NCBI GenBank assembly: GCA_002702705.1
Contig: PABH01000005.1
Span: forward strand, 1-32,077
Length of the DNA stretch: 32,077 nucleotides
Source: Anaerolineaceae bacterium
GTDB lineage: Bacteria; Chloroflexota; Anaerolineae; Anaerolineales; Anaerolineaceae
Direction of reading: 5' to 3'
This document shows, piece after piece, positions 14,703 through 22,864 of the stretch (the stretch's first letter is position 1; every line of letters begins with the position of its first letter). The position numbers and the translations under genes were made by a program. The notes beneath the pieces are model-generated. The model did not search any database. It was not told the DNA's origin and saw only the letters and a list, made by a program, of their open reading frames with translations.

Positions 14703-15679
14703 TGGATCTTTTTCTTGGTGTTGATGTAGGTGGCAGCAAAACCCACGCCTTAATTATGGATGATCAGGGCAACCTGCTGGGTTTTGGAAAAGCTGCTGGC
14801 GGAAATCCTGAAATGGTGGGATATGATGGATTGGCGATCGTTTTGCGTCAATCTGTAAAGCAGGCTTTAATGGCGGCAGAAGCACAGATGAACCAGGTGG
14901 TAAGCGCCGCCTTTGGTATTGCGGGATATGATTGGCCGGCCCAGTTAAATGATATGCTACTGACGATCGACAGTCTTGGACTTGCTGCAAAAACAAAAAT
15001 CGTTAATGACGCTGCGATAGGTTTATTTGTAGGTGCTCCTCGGGGCTGGGGTATTGTTGCCTCTGCAGGAACCGGTAACAACGTGTGGGGACGTAGACCG
15101 GATGGACGTGAAGGTCGAATTACTGGAAATTCTACCCGGTTTGGCGAATACGGCGGCGCGAGTGAGTTGGTTGCCGTTGCCATTCAACGGGTGGCTTATA
15201 TGTGGACACAACGTGGTCCAAAAACTGATTTAGGTGATGTCTTTTTATTCCAAACAGGGGCCCGGAACCTTGAAGAATTATTAGAAGGTCTGATCGAAAA
15301 AAAGTATTACCTTGGTGCGGAACACGCCCCTTTGGTGATTAAAACTGCCCAGGCTGGAGATGTGGTCGCAATGGATGTCATTCGTTGGTCTGTAAATGAG
15401 CTGGCTGAATCGGTCCTTGCTGTCACCAGGCAATTGGATTTGGAGCAGGAACCGTTTGATATTGTCCTCTCGGGTAGTTTATTTCGGCAGAGTGAGTTGT
15501 TTCGTTTTGAATTTGAAAAAAACATAAAATCAAAATTACCAACGGTTTCAACGCATCTATTAGAGGTAGAACCGGTTTGTGGTGCTGTGCTGTTAGCGAA
15601 ACAGGAATATGATGGTGTGGTTTTTTCGATTCGAGAAAAGGTAATAAATCAAATGGCGAACCAAAAAGTGGAAAGATAA
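14702..15679 (+). CDS. BadF/BadG-type ATPase, probable N-acetylglucosamine kinase
   Basis: The 325-residue protein has the ASKHA nucleotide fold. GVDVGGSKTH near residue 7 is the phosphate-1 loop, VNDAAIGL holds the catalytic aspartate region, ASAGTGNNVWG is the phosphate-2 loop, and VLSGSLF near the C terminus is the adenosine motif. GlcNAc and glucosamine kinases of the BadF/BadG family have this size and order. The reaction would be ATP-dependent 6-phosphorylation of an amino sugar in the cytoplasm. It is translationally coupled to the GH4 gene through the TGATG overlap, supporting a joint role in uptake-derived oligosaccharide use. The exact sugar is inferred from family and context. Confidence 0.82.
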   Translation: MDLFLGVDVGGSKTHALIMDDQGNLLGFGKAAGGNPEMVGYDGLAIVLRQSVKQALMAAEAQMNQVVSAAFGIAGYDWPAQLNDMLLTIDSLGLAAKTKIVNDAAIGLFVGAPRGWGIVASAGTGNNVWGRRPDGREGRITGNSTRFGEYGGASELVAVAIQRVAYMWTQRGPKTDLGDVFLFQTGARNLEELLEGLIEKKYYLGAEHAPLVIKTAQAGDVVAMDVIRWSVNELAESVLAVTRQLDLEQEPFDIVLSGSLFRQSELFRFEFEKNIKSKLPTVSTHLLEVEPVCGAVLLAKQEYDGVVFSIREKVINQMANQKVER

Positions 15680-15683
15680 AAAA

Positions 15684-16484
15684 ATGCTCATAGAGAAAAT
15701 TCAAAATGTAACTTTAGTATATGAACCTGCTGAGCAACATGATGCTGATGTGGTGAAAGAAGCGATCACTCGCTGCAGTCAGGTTTGTTTGGAAGTTTGG
15801 GGTTTAAAAACTCCAATGGATGCCTGGGTGGTGGTGATGACGGATTGGGAGATGTTTTTGGATGTGGCAATGCCAGCCAATTGGCAGTTTCAAAAATGGT
15901 TTATCAAACGTTTTCAAGGCAGCCGGTTCGAGCAGATTTGGCAGGTGGCAGGTGGATGGAACCAGTCTTTTGGAAAGCGGGTCGCCACTGGGGTGAAACC
16001 AGGCCGATTGATTGAAAAAGCAGACCGCCGAATTGGCGAAAGGATCTTTGTTAAGGAAACGGAGATGGATCAGAAAGTTTTTTCCGTCACCTGCCATGAG
16101 TTAACCCATGCCTTTAGCGACTATTTAAAACTACCGGCCTGGCTGCATGAGGGTTTAGCCATGCGAACCGCTGATTTGTGTATGGATAAACAAACGGTTT
16201 TACCGGAAACCTTGAATCTGTTAAAGGATTCCATGAAGGGACGCATCACCCGATACGATTTGCAGGATGAAAACACCTTGGTACTTCTGTATGTGCGTTC
16301 TTATTGGTTAACCCGCTGGCTTGAAGCAGAAAAAATGGAAACCCTGAAACGCTGGTTACAGCGACCGATGCGTCCCACTGAACTGGAAAAACAAATAGCA
16401 GCCGCTCTCGATTTGCCATTGACCGATTTGTGGGGCCGGATGGATTCGTTTTTATGGGAATATTTTGAAAAAAGAATATCCTGA
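15684..16484 (+). CDS. Zinc peptidase-like protein of the gluzincin (peptidase MA) type
   Basis: This is a 266-residue soluble protein without a signal peptide. HELTH at 138-142 and the downstream glutamate E156 in PAWLHEGLA form the HExxH...E zinc site of gluzincins (peptidase MA superfamily), where the second motif usually reads WhxEG. The remaining sequence is helical and shows no domain I can name. It starts 4 nt after the kinase stop and its own stop overlaps the hydrolase start by 1 nt (TGATG), so it is an operon member. A cytoplasmic aminopeptidase-like or protein-processing role is an inference; the substrate is unknown. Confidence 0.75.
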   Translation: MLIEKIQNVTLVYEPAEQHDADVVKEAITRCSQVCLEVWGLKTPMDAWVVVMTDWEMFLDVAMPANWQFQKWFIKRFQGSRFEQIWQVAGGWNQSFGKRVATGVKPGRLIEKADRRIGERIFVKETEMDQKVFSVTCHELTHAFSDYLKLPAWLHEGLAMRTADLCMDKQTVLPETLNLLKDSMKGRITRYDLQDENTLVLLYVRSYWLTRWLEAEKMETLKRWLQRPMRPTELEKQIAAALDLPLTDLWGRMDSFLWEYFEKRIS

Positions 16485-17425
16485 TGAAACGAAATTTCCT
16501 CTTAGCCTTTTTTATCCTCGTTTTATTAATTACCTTTTTGCCTTTTTTGGTGCCGGTCAATGAACTCCACGATACTGTCCCAGTTGAAGATATTATTACT
16601 GCGCCATCCCAATTAATTGAATTGGATCACTTTACTGCCCATGTTCGTGTTTTGGGCAGCGGCGAACAAAAGATTGTTTTACTGCATGGTTTTGGCTCAA
16701 CGTTAAATACTTGGAACGATATGCAGCTTGCTTTAGCAAAAAATATGCAGGTGATTTCGATGGATTTACCGGGATATGGCCTGACGCGGGCAAATGAAAA
16801 AAATCTAGCTGCATCGAATTATGATATTTATAATCGGGCTGAATTTGTGATCGAAATTTTGGATACACTGGATATTAAAAAAGCAGTATTTGTTGGTAAT
16901 TCTGCTGGCGGCAAACTGGCAGCTTACATTGCCGCAAACTATCCGGAACGGGTTGATAAATTAATTTTAGTTGATCCAGCTATATTTGGCGGAGGTATTC
17001 CGCCATTTCTCAGCCCGCTGTTTCACACTCCGCAAATGGATCACCTAGGACCATTATTTGCTCGTTTTTTTATCAAACAATGGGTTAATCTTGTATGTAA
17101 CAATCGTCATCATCCGGAAGATAATCTGGAAGATTGGTTAAACACCTACCAGCAGCCGCAGTTGATTCACGATTGGGATGTCGAATTATGGAAACAAATT
17201 CAATATTCTGCCGGTGTGCTGCCAGAGAGTGTACTGATGTCCATTCAGATACCCACCTTGGTGTTGAATGGCGAATTTGATCAAATTGTGAAAGAGGAAG
17301 ACAGCCGCAAAGTGCAATACCTTATTGGTGGAGCTGAATTTCAACTTATACCAAATAGTGCCCACCTTCCCCAAGAGGAAAATCCGGCGGCTTTGGTTCA
17401 GTTGATTGCGGACTTTATCCGATAA
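16484..17425 (+). CDS. Alpha/beta hydrolase, membrane-anchored or exported
   Basis: The 313-residue protein starts with a hydrophobic helix at about 4-24 (NFLLAFFILVLLITFLPFLV), acting as a signal or anchor. It then has a complete alpha/beta hydrolase fold: HGFGST (68-73, oxyanion loop), nucleophile S140 in GNSAGG, acid D266 in NGEFDQ and base H294 in NSAHLP. This triad and order match esterase/epoxide-hydrolase-like and lactonase-like members; substrate cannot be assigned. It is the last gene of the run from the GH4 gene, coupled by TGATG to the peptidase gene. The catalytic domain probably faces outside, unlike its cytoplasmic operon partners. Confidence 0.88.
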   Translation: MKRNFLLAFFILVLLITFLPFLVPVNELHDTVPVEDIITAPSQLIELDHFTAHVRVLGSGEQKIVLLHGFGSTLNTWNDMQLALAKNMQVISMDLPGYGLTRANEKNLAASNYDIYNRAEFVIEILDTLDIKKAVFVGNSAGGKLAAYIAANYPERVDKLILVDPAIFGGGIPPFLSPLFHTPQMDHLGPLFARFFIKQWVNLVCNNRHHPEDNLEDWLNTYQQPQLIHDWDVELWKQIQYSAGVLPESVLMSIQIPTLVLNGEFDQIVKEEDSRKVQYLIGGAEFQLIPNSAHLPQEENPAALVQLIADFIR

Positions 17426-17464
17426 ATGGATGACCAGCCATATCTTCGGTCAGACTGGATATGA

Positions 17465-17526
17465 GGTAAAACGCACGTTTAATCAGTGTTGCCATAAAAA
17501 CGATTTGCCTCGAAGTGCGTTTTACC
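17465..17526. repeat. 12-bp inverted repeat with 38-nt loop between convergent genes
   Basis: GGTAAAACGCAC (17465-17476) and GTGCGTTTTACC (17515-17526) are perfect complements. The pair lies between the alpha/beta hydrolase and the convergent CPBP gene and is followed by T-rich but interrupted sequence. It could be a weak terminator structure or a small repeat element. Confidence 0.5.
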
Positions 17527-17582
17527 AGATTGGTTTTGGTTGTTTTTATTCAGCCTTCGCCATTTGTTTTTAAAAGTTCTTC

Positions 17583-18380
17583 TTATTTGATGACTACTGT
17601 TTTCGCGTCGGTGAAGACTGTATCAACATCGTGGTTATGCCATGTCCGCAACAAATAAATACCATAGATCATGGTTAATGTAACTTGAACTACATCCAGA
17701 GGAATAGCGGGAAAATTGGTAAATTTTAATAATAGATCATGCAAACCATGAAGGATGACAACAAACCAAATGGTATTTGTGCGAAGGCGTATTGCAGCCA
17801 GGCCAATTCCATGCACAAATGCTCCAAGCATCTGTGCTAGCACAATGAATGGATTCCGGAAAATGAAATTGGTAACATGTAAAAAGCCGAATAATAAGGA
17901 CGAAACCACCACGCTGCGGGTGATCCCAAGCGGTTTGAGTACACGTAGAACAACTCCGCGCATTAAGCCTTCTTCCATAAAACCAGTTAGAGCATAACCG
18001 ACAATCAGGTAAGCAAGGGATTTCAAATTTTCCTTGTTGAAACCCATCAGGAAGGGTAGGATGATGACAATTGTGAACGGAATAATGACCAGTCCTACTT
18101 CTCGCCATTGACTGGGTGCATTAAAACCGGTTACCTTCCACCAACCTAGCGTAGTTATCAACAAGGCAACAAGTGCAGATAATGCAATTAAAGTTACAAA
18201 CTCGGGTTCAAATTGAGGAAAGACCGCTTTGGCTGTTAGTCCAATAACAATCGAGAAAACAAGATCCACGATGGTGATGATGACTGCAGATGCAAGTGGA
18301 TGCATCTTAAAATATTCCTGCAATATTGAATGTTGGTTATTGTCAGGAGATTTCATTGAATTAGTCAAAGTATTTTTCAT
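17583..18380 (-). CDS. CPBP-family intramembrane protease
   Basis: The 265-residue protein has about 7 hydrophobic helices. The catalytic motifs of the CPBP (Abi/CAAX protease, M79-like) family are complete: E136-E137 and R141 in EEGLMRG, H168 in FGFLHVTN, and H211 with D215 in HGLHD. Such glutamic-type intramembrane proteases act in prenyl-protein processing in eukaryotes and in bacteriocin immunity or signalling in bacteria; the substrate here is unknown. GGAG stands 7-8 nt before the ATG. The gene is alone, 212 nt downstream of the histidine kinase gene on the same strand, with a strong terminator between, so it is a separate unit. Confidence 0.9.
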   Translation of the reverse strand: MKNTLTNSMKSPDNNQHSILQEYFKMHPLASAVIITIVDLVFSIVIGLTAKAVFPQFEPEFVTLIALSALVALLITTLGWWKVTGFNAPSQWREVGLVIIPFTIVIILPFLMGFNKENLKSLAYLIVGYALTGFMEEGLMRGVVLRVLKPLGITRSVVVSSLLFGFLHVTNFIFRNPFIVLAQMLGAFVHGIGLAAIRLRTNTIWFVVILHGLHDLLLKFTNFPAIPLDVVQVTLTMIYGIYLLRTWHNHDVDTVFTDAKTVVIK

Positions 18381-18494
18381 ATCATACTCCTAATGAAAAA
18401 ATTATTTTAAAAACTAAAATGATTGTACATATTTCGTTTTTCTTAATCATCAGACTTTTGACGGAGATTTGTCTCTAACCTTCGCCGTATCTAT

Positions 18495-18529
18495 AAAAAA
18501 AAAATTGTTCACAATTTGTGAACAATTTT
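18495..18529 (-). terminator. Strong terminator after the histidine kinase gene
   Basis: AAAATTGTTCACAA (18501-18514) and TTGTGAACAATTTT (18516-18529) are perfect 14-bp arms. On the minus strand the hairpin is followed by ten T residues, and on the plus strand by CGTTTTTTT, so it could stop transcription in both directions. It lies about 65 nt after the kinase stop. Confidence 0.85.
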
Positions 18530-18592
18530 CGTTTTTTTATGTTAATCAGAGCGTCCCTATTGTGGGTTATTAAAAACTCTGAGGTCCCTTTA

Positions 18593-20659
18593 TTAAACGT
18601 TTTGTTTAAGATCCATTGTTACTCGAATAAGCGTGCCCCACCCTGGTTTGCTTTTGATCTCTAATATACCGTCAAGATTATTCACCCGTTCACGCATGGA
18701 CTGTAATCCTAAATGGCCCGGAAATTTACCTTGTGGGTCAAATCCTTTACCGTTGTCTTGGACTTCCAATTTGAGGTAGCCTTCTCCTGTTTGTAGAGCT
18801 AGTTCTACATGGGTAGCACTGGCGTGTTTGGTGATGTTGTGCAAGGCTTCTTGTGCAATTCGATAGATCGTTTCTTTATCTTCCAACGATATGTCCGGTT
18901 CGGAACTAAACGACGTAACAATATCGAGTTTGTGACGGGTTCGCAATGCATCTGCTTGTTTTGTCAAAGCAGTAACTAAGCCCTCTTTTTGAAGCGATTC
19001 AGGACGTAATTCGAAAATCAGCGCCCGCATCTCTGTGAGTCCCGCCTCGGCAAGAGAAAGAATATAATCAAGAGGTTCTGCCACCTTGGCTGGATCACGT
19101 TCAAGTTGTGTTCTGGCAGTACGTGCCCCCAGTGCAATTCCGTATAAAGCCTGTGAGACGGAATCATGCAGTTCACGTGCCAGGCGTTGCCGCTCTTCCA
19201 AGGTTGCGACTTTTAGTTGGGTCTTCTTAATCTCGAGTTCATCACTTGTTTGTGATAATTGTTGCGTACGATGTTTTAGTTCTGTGGTCATTTGGTTGAA
19301 AGAAGTGGCAAGTTCACCAAGTTCATCGTTGGCAATAACCGGGACTGACACATCCAAGTTCCCTGATGTAATCGATCGTACTCCTTTTAACATTTGTAAA
19401 ATTGGAATAGTAATAAAACGCAAACTCAGCAGAAGAGATACCAACCCCGCTATTAAGAAAAAGAAACCAGTAATAAAAAGTGTGTTACGTATCGTTTCGG
19501 AGCCATTTTCGAGAATAGACGTAGATACATTTTTTGATTTTGCAGTGACTTCATCTAACGGTACTATAATTGATAGTATCCAATTCAGGTCGGTGAGTGG
19601 AGCGTAAGTAACGATTGCTGGTTTACCGTCGAGGTTTATATTCAAGGATCCGCTTTGGGATAACTTAGCCGGGTTATTTAATGCGGTTGCCAAGTTTGGA
19701 TTAATATCCTGGAGAGCCAACCCTAACAAACCATTTGGTAATCTTTCCTGAGGAGTAAGCTCGCGACTTGCAAAATACGCCGTTTCTTCCGAAGAGATTG
19801 CAATCAATCTGCCGTCAGAATCCATTAGAAAGACAAAACTTCCCTCGGTTGGTATAAGAGCATTCAAACTTTCGGCCATTCGGGAAAGCGAAATGTCAAT
19901 ACCGATAAAACCTTGAAACTCATCACCATAATAGATCGGTGTGTTTGCGCTAATAAGCAGTCCCTGTCCAGCGTCATCGAGATAAGGTGCCATCCAAACC
20001 GTTTTGCGTTCGGGATTATTGTTTGGTGCTACCGAAAAGTCCTCAATTTTTGCAGATTGTGCGGCTTCTGCTTTGCCATTTTCAATTTCTACAACTGGTA
20101 AATTTCGTACAGGATAATACCGAAATGTAAGTTGCGGGCTTTGAAAATAAATTCCGACCCCTGTTTCCACCTGAGCCAGCAAAGATGGAAATAATTCATC
20201 AAGAACAGCAGAATCTCTCAAGCTTATATCCGTGTTAATATTGGGTACAACACTGCCGATATGTAATATTTCCGTCTGGCGATTGGGGTTTGCATCGTAA
20301 TAAAGCAACCCTTCCGGGCTAAGTGTTAATTGAGATGATTGATAAACTATGTTCTTGGCATTCGACCAATCAATCAATACCCCTGAGTCATGCATATTTT
20401 CCATGTATTCCGCTGCAATGATGGTCATGTTTGCCGCACGTTGCAGTTTGCGGTTATAAAGCTGAGCATTCTCATCCGTTAACTTTAAGAGCGAATCCAT
20501 ACTCTGAGTTTGAAGACTTTCAGCACTTATTTTGACAGCAGATTGTTCAGCCTGGTCAAATCCTCGTTTGACAATTACGCTGGTTACGATTGCAACCAAT
20601 AATAAAAAAAACAATAATCCGGCACCAATTTTAAAGCTTAAGTTATTAATCTTAAACAT
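18593..20659 (-). CDS. NarL-type sensor histidine kinase with extracellular CACHE-like domain
   Basis: The 688-residue membrane sensor has TM1 at 11-31, a large extracellular region at about 33-385 with double-CACHE features (YYDANPNRQTE, GFIGIDISLSRM, FVFLMDSDGRLIAIS), TM2 at 392-413 and a HAMP linker at 414-468. The HisKA_3 helix carries phospho-accepting H498 in ARELHDSVSQ, followed by a HATPase with EALHNITKHA (604-613) and DNGKGF (635-640). It is transcribed 12 nt after its response regulator gene. CACHE domains bind small ligands such as amino or carboxylic acids; the ligand here is unknown. The LiaI/LiaF-like gene nearby suggests envelope-stress sensing, as in LiaS or related kinases. 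Confidence 0.92.
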   Translation of the reverse strand: MFKINNLSFKIGAGLLFFLLLVAIVTSVIVKRGFDQAEQSAVKISAESLQTQSMDSLLKLTDENAQLYNRKLQRAANMTIIAAEYMENMHDSGVLIDWSNAKNIVYQSSQLTLSPEGLLYYDANPNRQTEILHIGSVVPNINTDISLRDSAVLDELFPSLLAQVETGVGIYFQSPQLTFRYYPVRNLPVVEIENGKAEAAQSAKIEDFSVAPNNNPERKTVWMAPYLDDAGQGLLISANTPIYYGDEFQGFIGIDISLSRMAESLNALIPTEGSFVFLMDSDGRLIAISSEETAYFASRELTPQERLPNGLLGLALQDINPNLATALNNPAKLSQSGSLNINLDGKPAIVTYAPLTDLNWILSIIVPLDEVTAKSKNVSTSILENGSETIRNTLFITGFFFLIAGLVSLLLSLRFITIPILQMLKGVRSITSGNLDVSVPVIANDELGELATSFNQMTTELKHRTQQLSQTSDELEIKKTQLKVATLEERQRLARELHDSVSQALYGIALGARTARTQLERDPAKVAEPLDYILSLAEAGLTEMRALIFELRPESLQKEGLVTALTKQADALRTRHKLDIVTSFSSEPDISLEDKETIYRIAQEALHNITKHASATHVELALQTGEGYLKLEVQDNGKGFDPQGKFPGHLGLQSMRERVNNLDGILEIKSKPGWGTLIRVTMDLKQNV

Positions 20660-20671
20660 GCCAACAAAATC

Positions 20672-21304
20672 CTATTTAATCGTGACCAGTCCAATGCGCA
20701 CAGCATGCAGCGCGGCCTGTGTTCGGCTGGATACATTTAGTTTTCTGAGAATACTGCTTACATGAGTTTTGACTGTTTTTTCACTTACGCTAAATTCAAG
20801 TGCAATCTCTTTGTTTGCACGTCCAAGTGCGATAAGACGTAACACATCGGTTTCCCGCTCGGTTAGTTTTTCAACGCTTTGAGGGGCCTTTATTTCCCGC
20901 ATCAATCGTGCTGCAGCCTGTGGCGAAAGCTGCACTTGACCCGCTGCTGCCGCTTTGATTGCACGGCATAATTCATCCGCATGTGTGTCTTTCAAAAGGT
21001 AACCCATTGCCCCAGCTCGCATTGCTTCAAATACCAAAGCGTCTTCCAATACACTGGTTAAGGCGATAATTTCAGTTTCGGGGGCTTGTTCCCGGATCAC
21101 CTTAATGGCTGTTATCCCATCCATGACAGGCATTAACAGATCCATTAAAACGATATCTGGGCTTAAACTGGATACGAATTGAACGGCTTGTTCGCCGTTT
21201 TCTGCTTCTCCCACGACCTCCAGGTCTGTATCCAATTCGAGGAACATTTTTAACCCCTGACGAACAACAGCGTGATCGTCTGCAAGCAAAATTCGGATGG
21301 TCAT
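20672..21304 (-). CDS. NarL/FixJ-type response regulator
   Basis: The 210-residue regulator has a receiver domain with acidic pair D9-D10, phospho-acceptor D55 in IVLMDLLMP and the conserved lysine in YLLKD. A C-terminal LuxR-type helix-turn-helix (about 145-208) has LTERETDVLRLIALG and EKTVKTHVSSILRKL. ATG 21304 is preferred, with GAGG 5 nt upstream, over the GTG two codons earlier. A TATAAT box lies at 21327-21332 on the minus strand. It leads the operon with the kinase and is divergent from the pseudo-receiver operon 125 nt away, so the shared intergenic region is a likely place for its own binding sites. Confidence 0.93.
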   Translation of the reverse strand: MTIRILLADDHAVVRQGLKMFLELDTDLEVVGEAENGEQAVQFVSSLSPDIVLMDLLMPVMDGITAIKVIREQAPETEIIALTSVLEDALVFEAMRAGAMGYLLKDTHADELCRAIKAAAAGQVQLSPQAAARLMREIKAPQSVEKLTERETDVLRLIALGRANKEIALEFSVSEKTVKTHVSSILRKLNVSSRTQAALHAVRIGLVTIK

Positions 21305-21428
21305 AAGCACCTCACAATTAAGTTTAATTATAGCGCTCTTTGGTTAAATTTTTCTAAGTCTTAAGTCGGAGATAGAATTCTGTCCTTTGCCTGATGTGTG
21401 TTTGTTCAACGAGGACTAAACTCAAATT

Positions 21429-21800
21429 ATGATCAAAATATTACTCGTTGATGAACAAGCTAGTATACGCCGCGGTGTTAGGATGCGCTTAGGGCTGGAA
21501 TCGGATTTTTCAGTTGTAGGCGAAACCAACGACGGTTGGGAAGCGCTGGTATTGGTGCGCGAACTGCAGCCGGATGTGGTTGTGACAGGTATCCGTCTGC
21601 CTCAGCTTGATGGTATTGCCCTCACCAAGCGTTTACAACAAGATTTTCCTTCTTGTGCAGTTGTTATCCTCAGTTTATATGATGATCCTATCACCCAGGA
21701 TCTGGCTAAAAAAGCTGGTGCTGCGTTTTTTGTAAGCAAACAAAAACCAGATGGGGATCTTGTTGATGCAATAAGAAACGCCGTTATTAAACCGGACTAA
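21429..21800 (+). CDS. Stand-alone receiver domain lacking the phospho-acceptor aspartate
   Basis: The 123-residue protein is a single CheY-like receiver with no output domain. The acidic pair is D8-E9 (LLVDEQ), the switch serine is S82 (VILSLYD) and the lysine is K104 (FFVSKQ), all in family positions. Where the phosphorylated aspartate should be, the sequence reads VVVTGIRLP, with G54 in place of Asp. It therefore cannot be phosphorylated in the usual way and is best called a pseudo-receiver. It heads a plus-strand operon divergent from an intact kinase/regulator pair. It may act as a phosphorylation-independent partner or competitor of that pair. Confidence 0.88.
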   Translation: MIKILLVDEQASIRRGVRMRLGLESDFSVVGETNDGWEALVLVRELQPDVVVTGIRLPQLDGIALTKRLQQDFPSCAVVILSLYDDPITQDLAKKAGAAFFVSKQKPDGDLVDAIRNAVIKPD

Positions 21801-21879
21801 TAAATGCTTCATGGAAGGATAATTTATTTTCTTTATCAGTCTGAACCAAATTGTACTTAATATAAACAGGAGTTATAAA

Positions 21880-22197
21880 ATGAAAAATAATCTCGAAAAA
21901 AGAGGCATATCTAGCGGTATTTTTTTGATTGGTTTGGGTATATTGGCTTTCACCAATCAATGGTGGCCCGGTATTTTATTTGTAATTGGCCTGGCAAGCA
22001 GTGCAGAATTGGTAATGCGGGGAAAATATTTGCCTGCATTAATTACCTTCGGGTTATTTTCAGTCTTATCTTTATTCGTCGTTGCGAATATACAGTGGAG
22101 TGTATTTGGTCCATTTATCCTGATTGTTTTGGGTGCTCTACTCATTATCAAGCGTTTTACAAACCAGCATGGAAATGACAATCCACATCTAGAGTAA
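21880..22197 (+). CDS. LiaI/LiaF-like small membrane protein
   Basis: The 105-residue protein has about four short hydrophobic helices and the GIFLIGLGILAFTNQWWPGILFVIGLA pattern of LiaI/LiaF-type transmembrane domains (also called DUF5668-like). Members occur next to LiaRS-type two-component systems and are induced by cell-envelope stress; LiaF-type proteins restrain the kinase. AGGAG precedes ATG 21880. It follows the pseudo-receiver by 79 nt and precedes the TMEM175-like gene by 5 nt. The LiaF C-terminal domain is missing, so a LiaI-like role is the better comparison. Confidence 0.7.
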   Translation: MKNNLEKRGISSGIFLIGLGILAFTNQWWPGILFVIGLASSAELVMRGKYLPALITFGLFSVLSLFVVANIQWSVFGPFILIVLGALLIIKRFTNQHGNDNPHLE

Positions 22198-22202
22198 TAA
22201 CC

Positions 22203-22838
22203 ATGATACCTGGATCTGATTTTTTCAAAACAAATTCAAAAAATGAACAATTTGATGATAAAGCTGGTTTGGAACGGTTAGTATTCTTTAGTGATGCGGT
22301 TTTTGCCATCGCGATCACGTTACTAGCCCTAGATATTCGATTACCTGTGGATGCGAATAATTTGACCGACCAACAATTGTATCAAAGCCTTACGGAAATT
22401 TGGCCGAAATACCTGAGTTTCATAATCAGCTTTCTGGTAATTGGGAACTTTTGGATAGCTCACCACCGTCGTTATCGTATGATCTCACGTTACGATATGC
22501 GATTACTTTTGCTTAATATTCTGGTGTTAATGTCTATTGCATTTATACCTTTTCCTACATCGATATTGAGTGAGAATGGTAATCGAACGGCAACCATCTT
22601 TTATTCTTTAAGCATTGCCCTGACCGGCCTGCTTTCTGCGCTTTTATGGTGGTACGCCTCATGGAAGAATCGACTCTTAAAAAGTGATTTTGACCCCGAA
22701 ATCAGCTACCACAACTTGTTATCTATTTTAACAATTCCGGTGGTTTTCCTTTTATCAATCGGACTGGCATTTATTAATCCGGACCTGGCAAAATTCTCAT
22801 GGATATTGACTGCGCCAGCTGCCTTAATAGTGAAATAA
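22203..22838 (+). CDS. TMEM175-family (DUF1211) putative potassium channel
   Basis: The 211-residue membrane protein has about six helices and carries RLVFFSDAVFAIAITLLALDI at residues 25-45. The FSD core (29-31) at the first helix is the hallmark of TMEM175 channels, in which that helix lines the potassium-selective pore. Bacterial members have one six-helix repeat and assemble as tetramers. The length fits this type; the C terminus ends shortly after the last helix. It lies 5 nt after the LiaI-like gene, so the two are likely cotranslated. Ion conduction is from the family and is not shown here. Confidence 0.85.
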   Translation: MIPGSDFFKTNSKNEQFDDKAGLERLVFFSDAVFAIAITLLALDIRLPVDANNLTDQQLYQSLTEIWPKYLSFIISFLVIGNFWIAHHRRYRMISRYDMRLLLLNILVLMSIAFIPFPTSILSENGNRTATIFYSLSIALTGLLSALLWWYASWKNRLLKSDFDPEISYHNLLSILTIPVVFLLSIGLAFINPDLAKFSWILTAPAALIVK

Positions 22839-22864
22839 TCCAAAATAACAAATAATGGAGAAAA

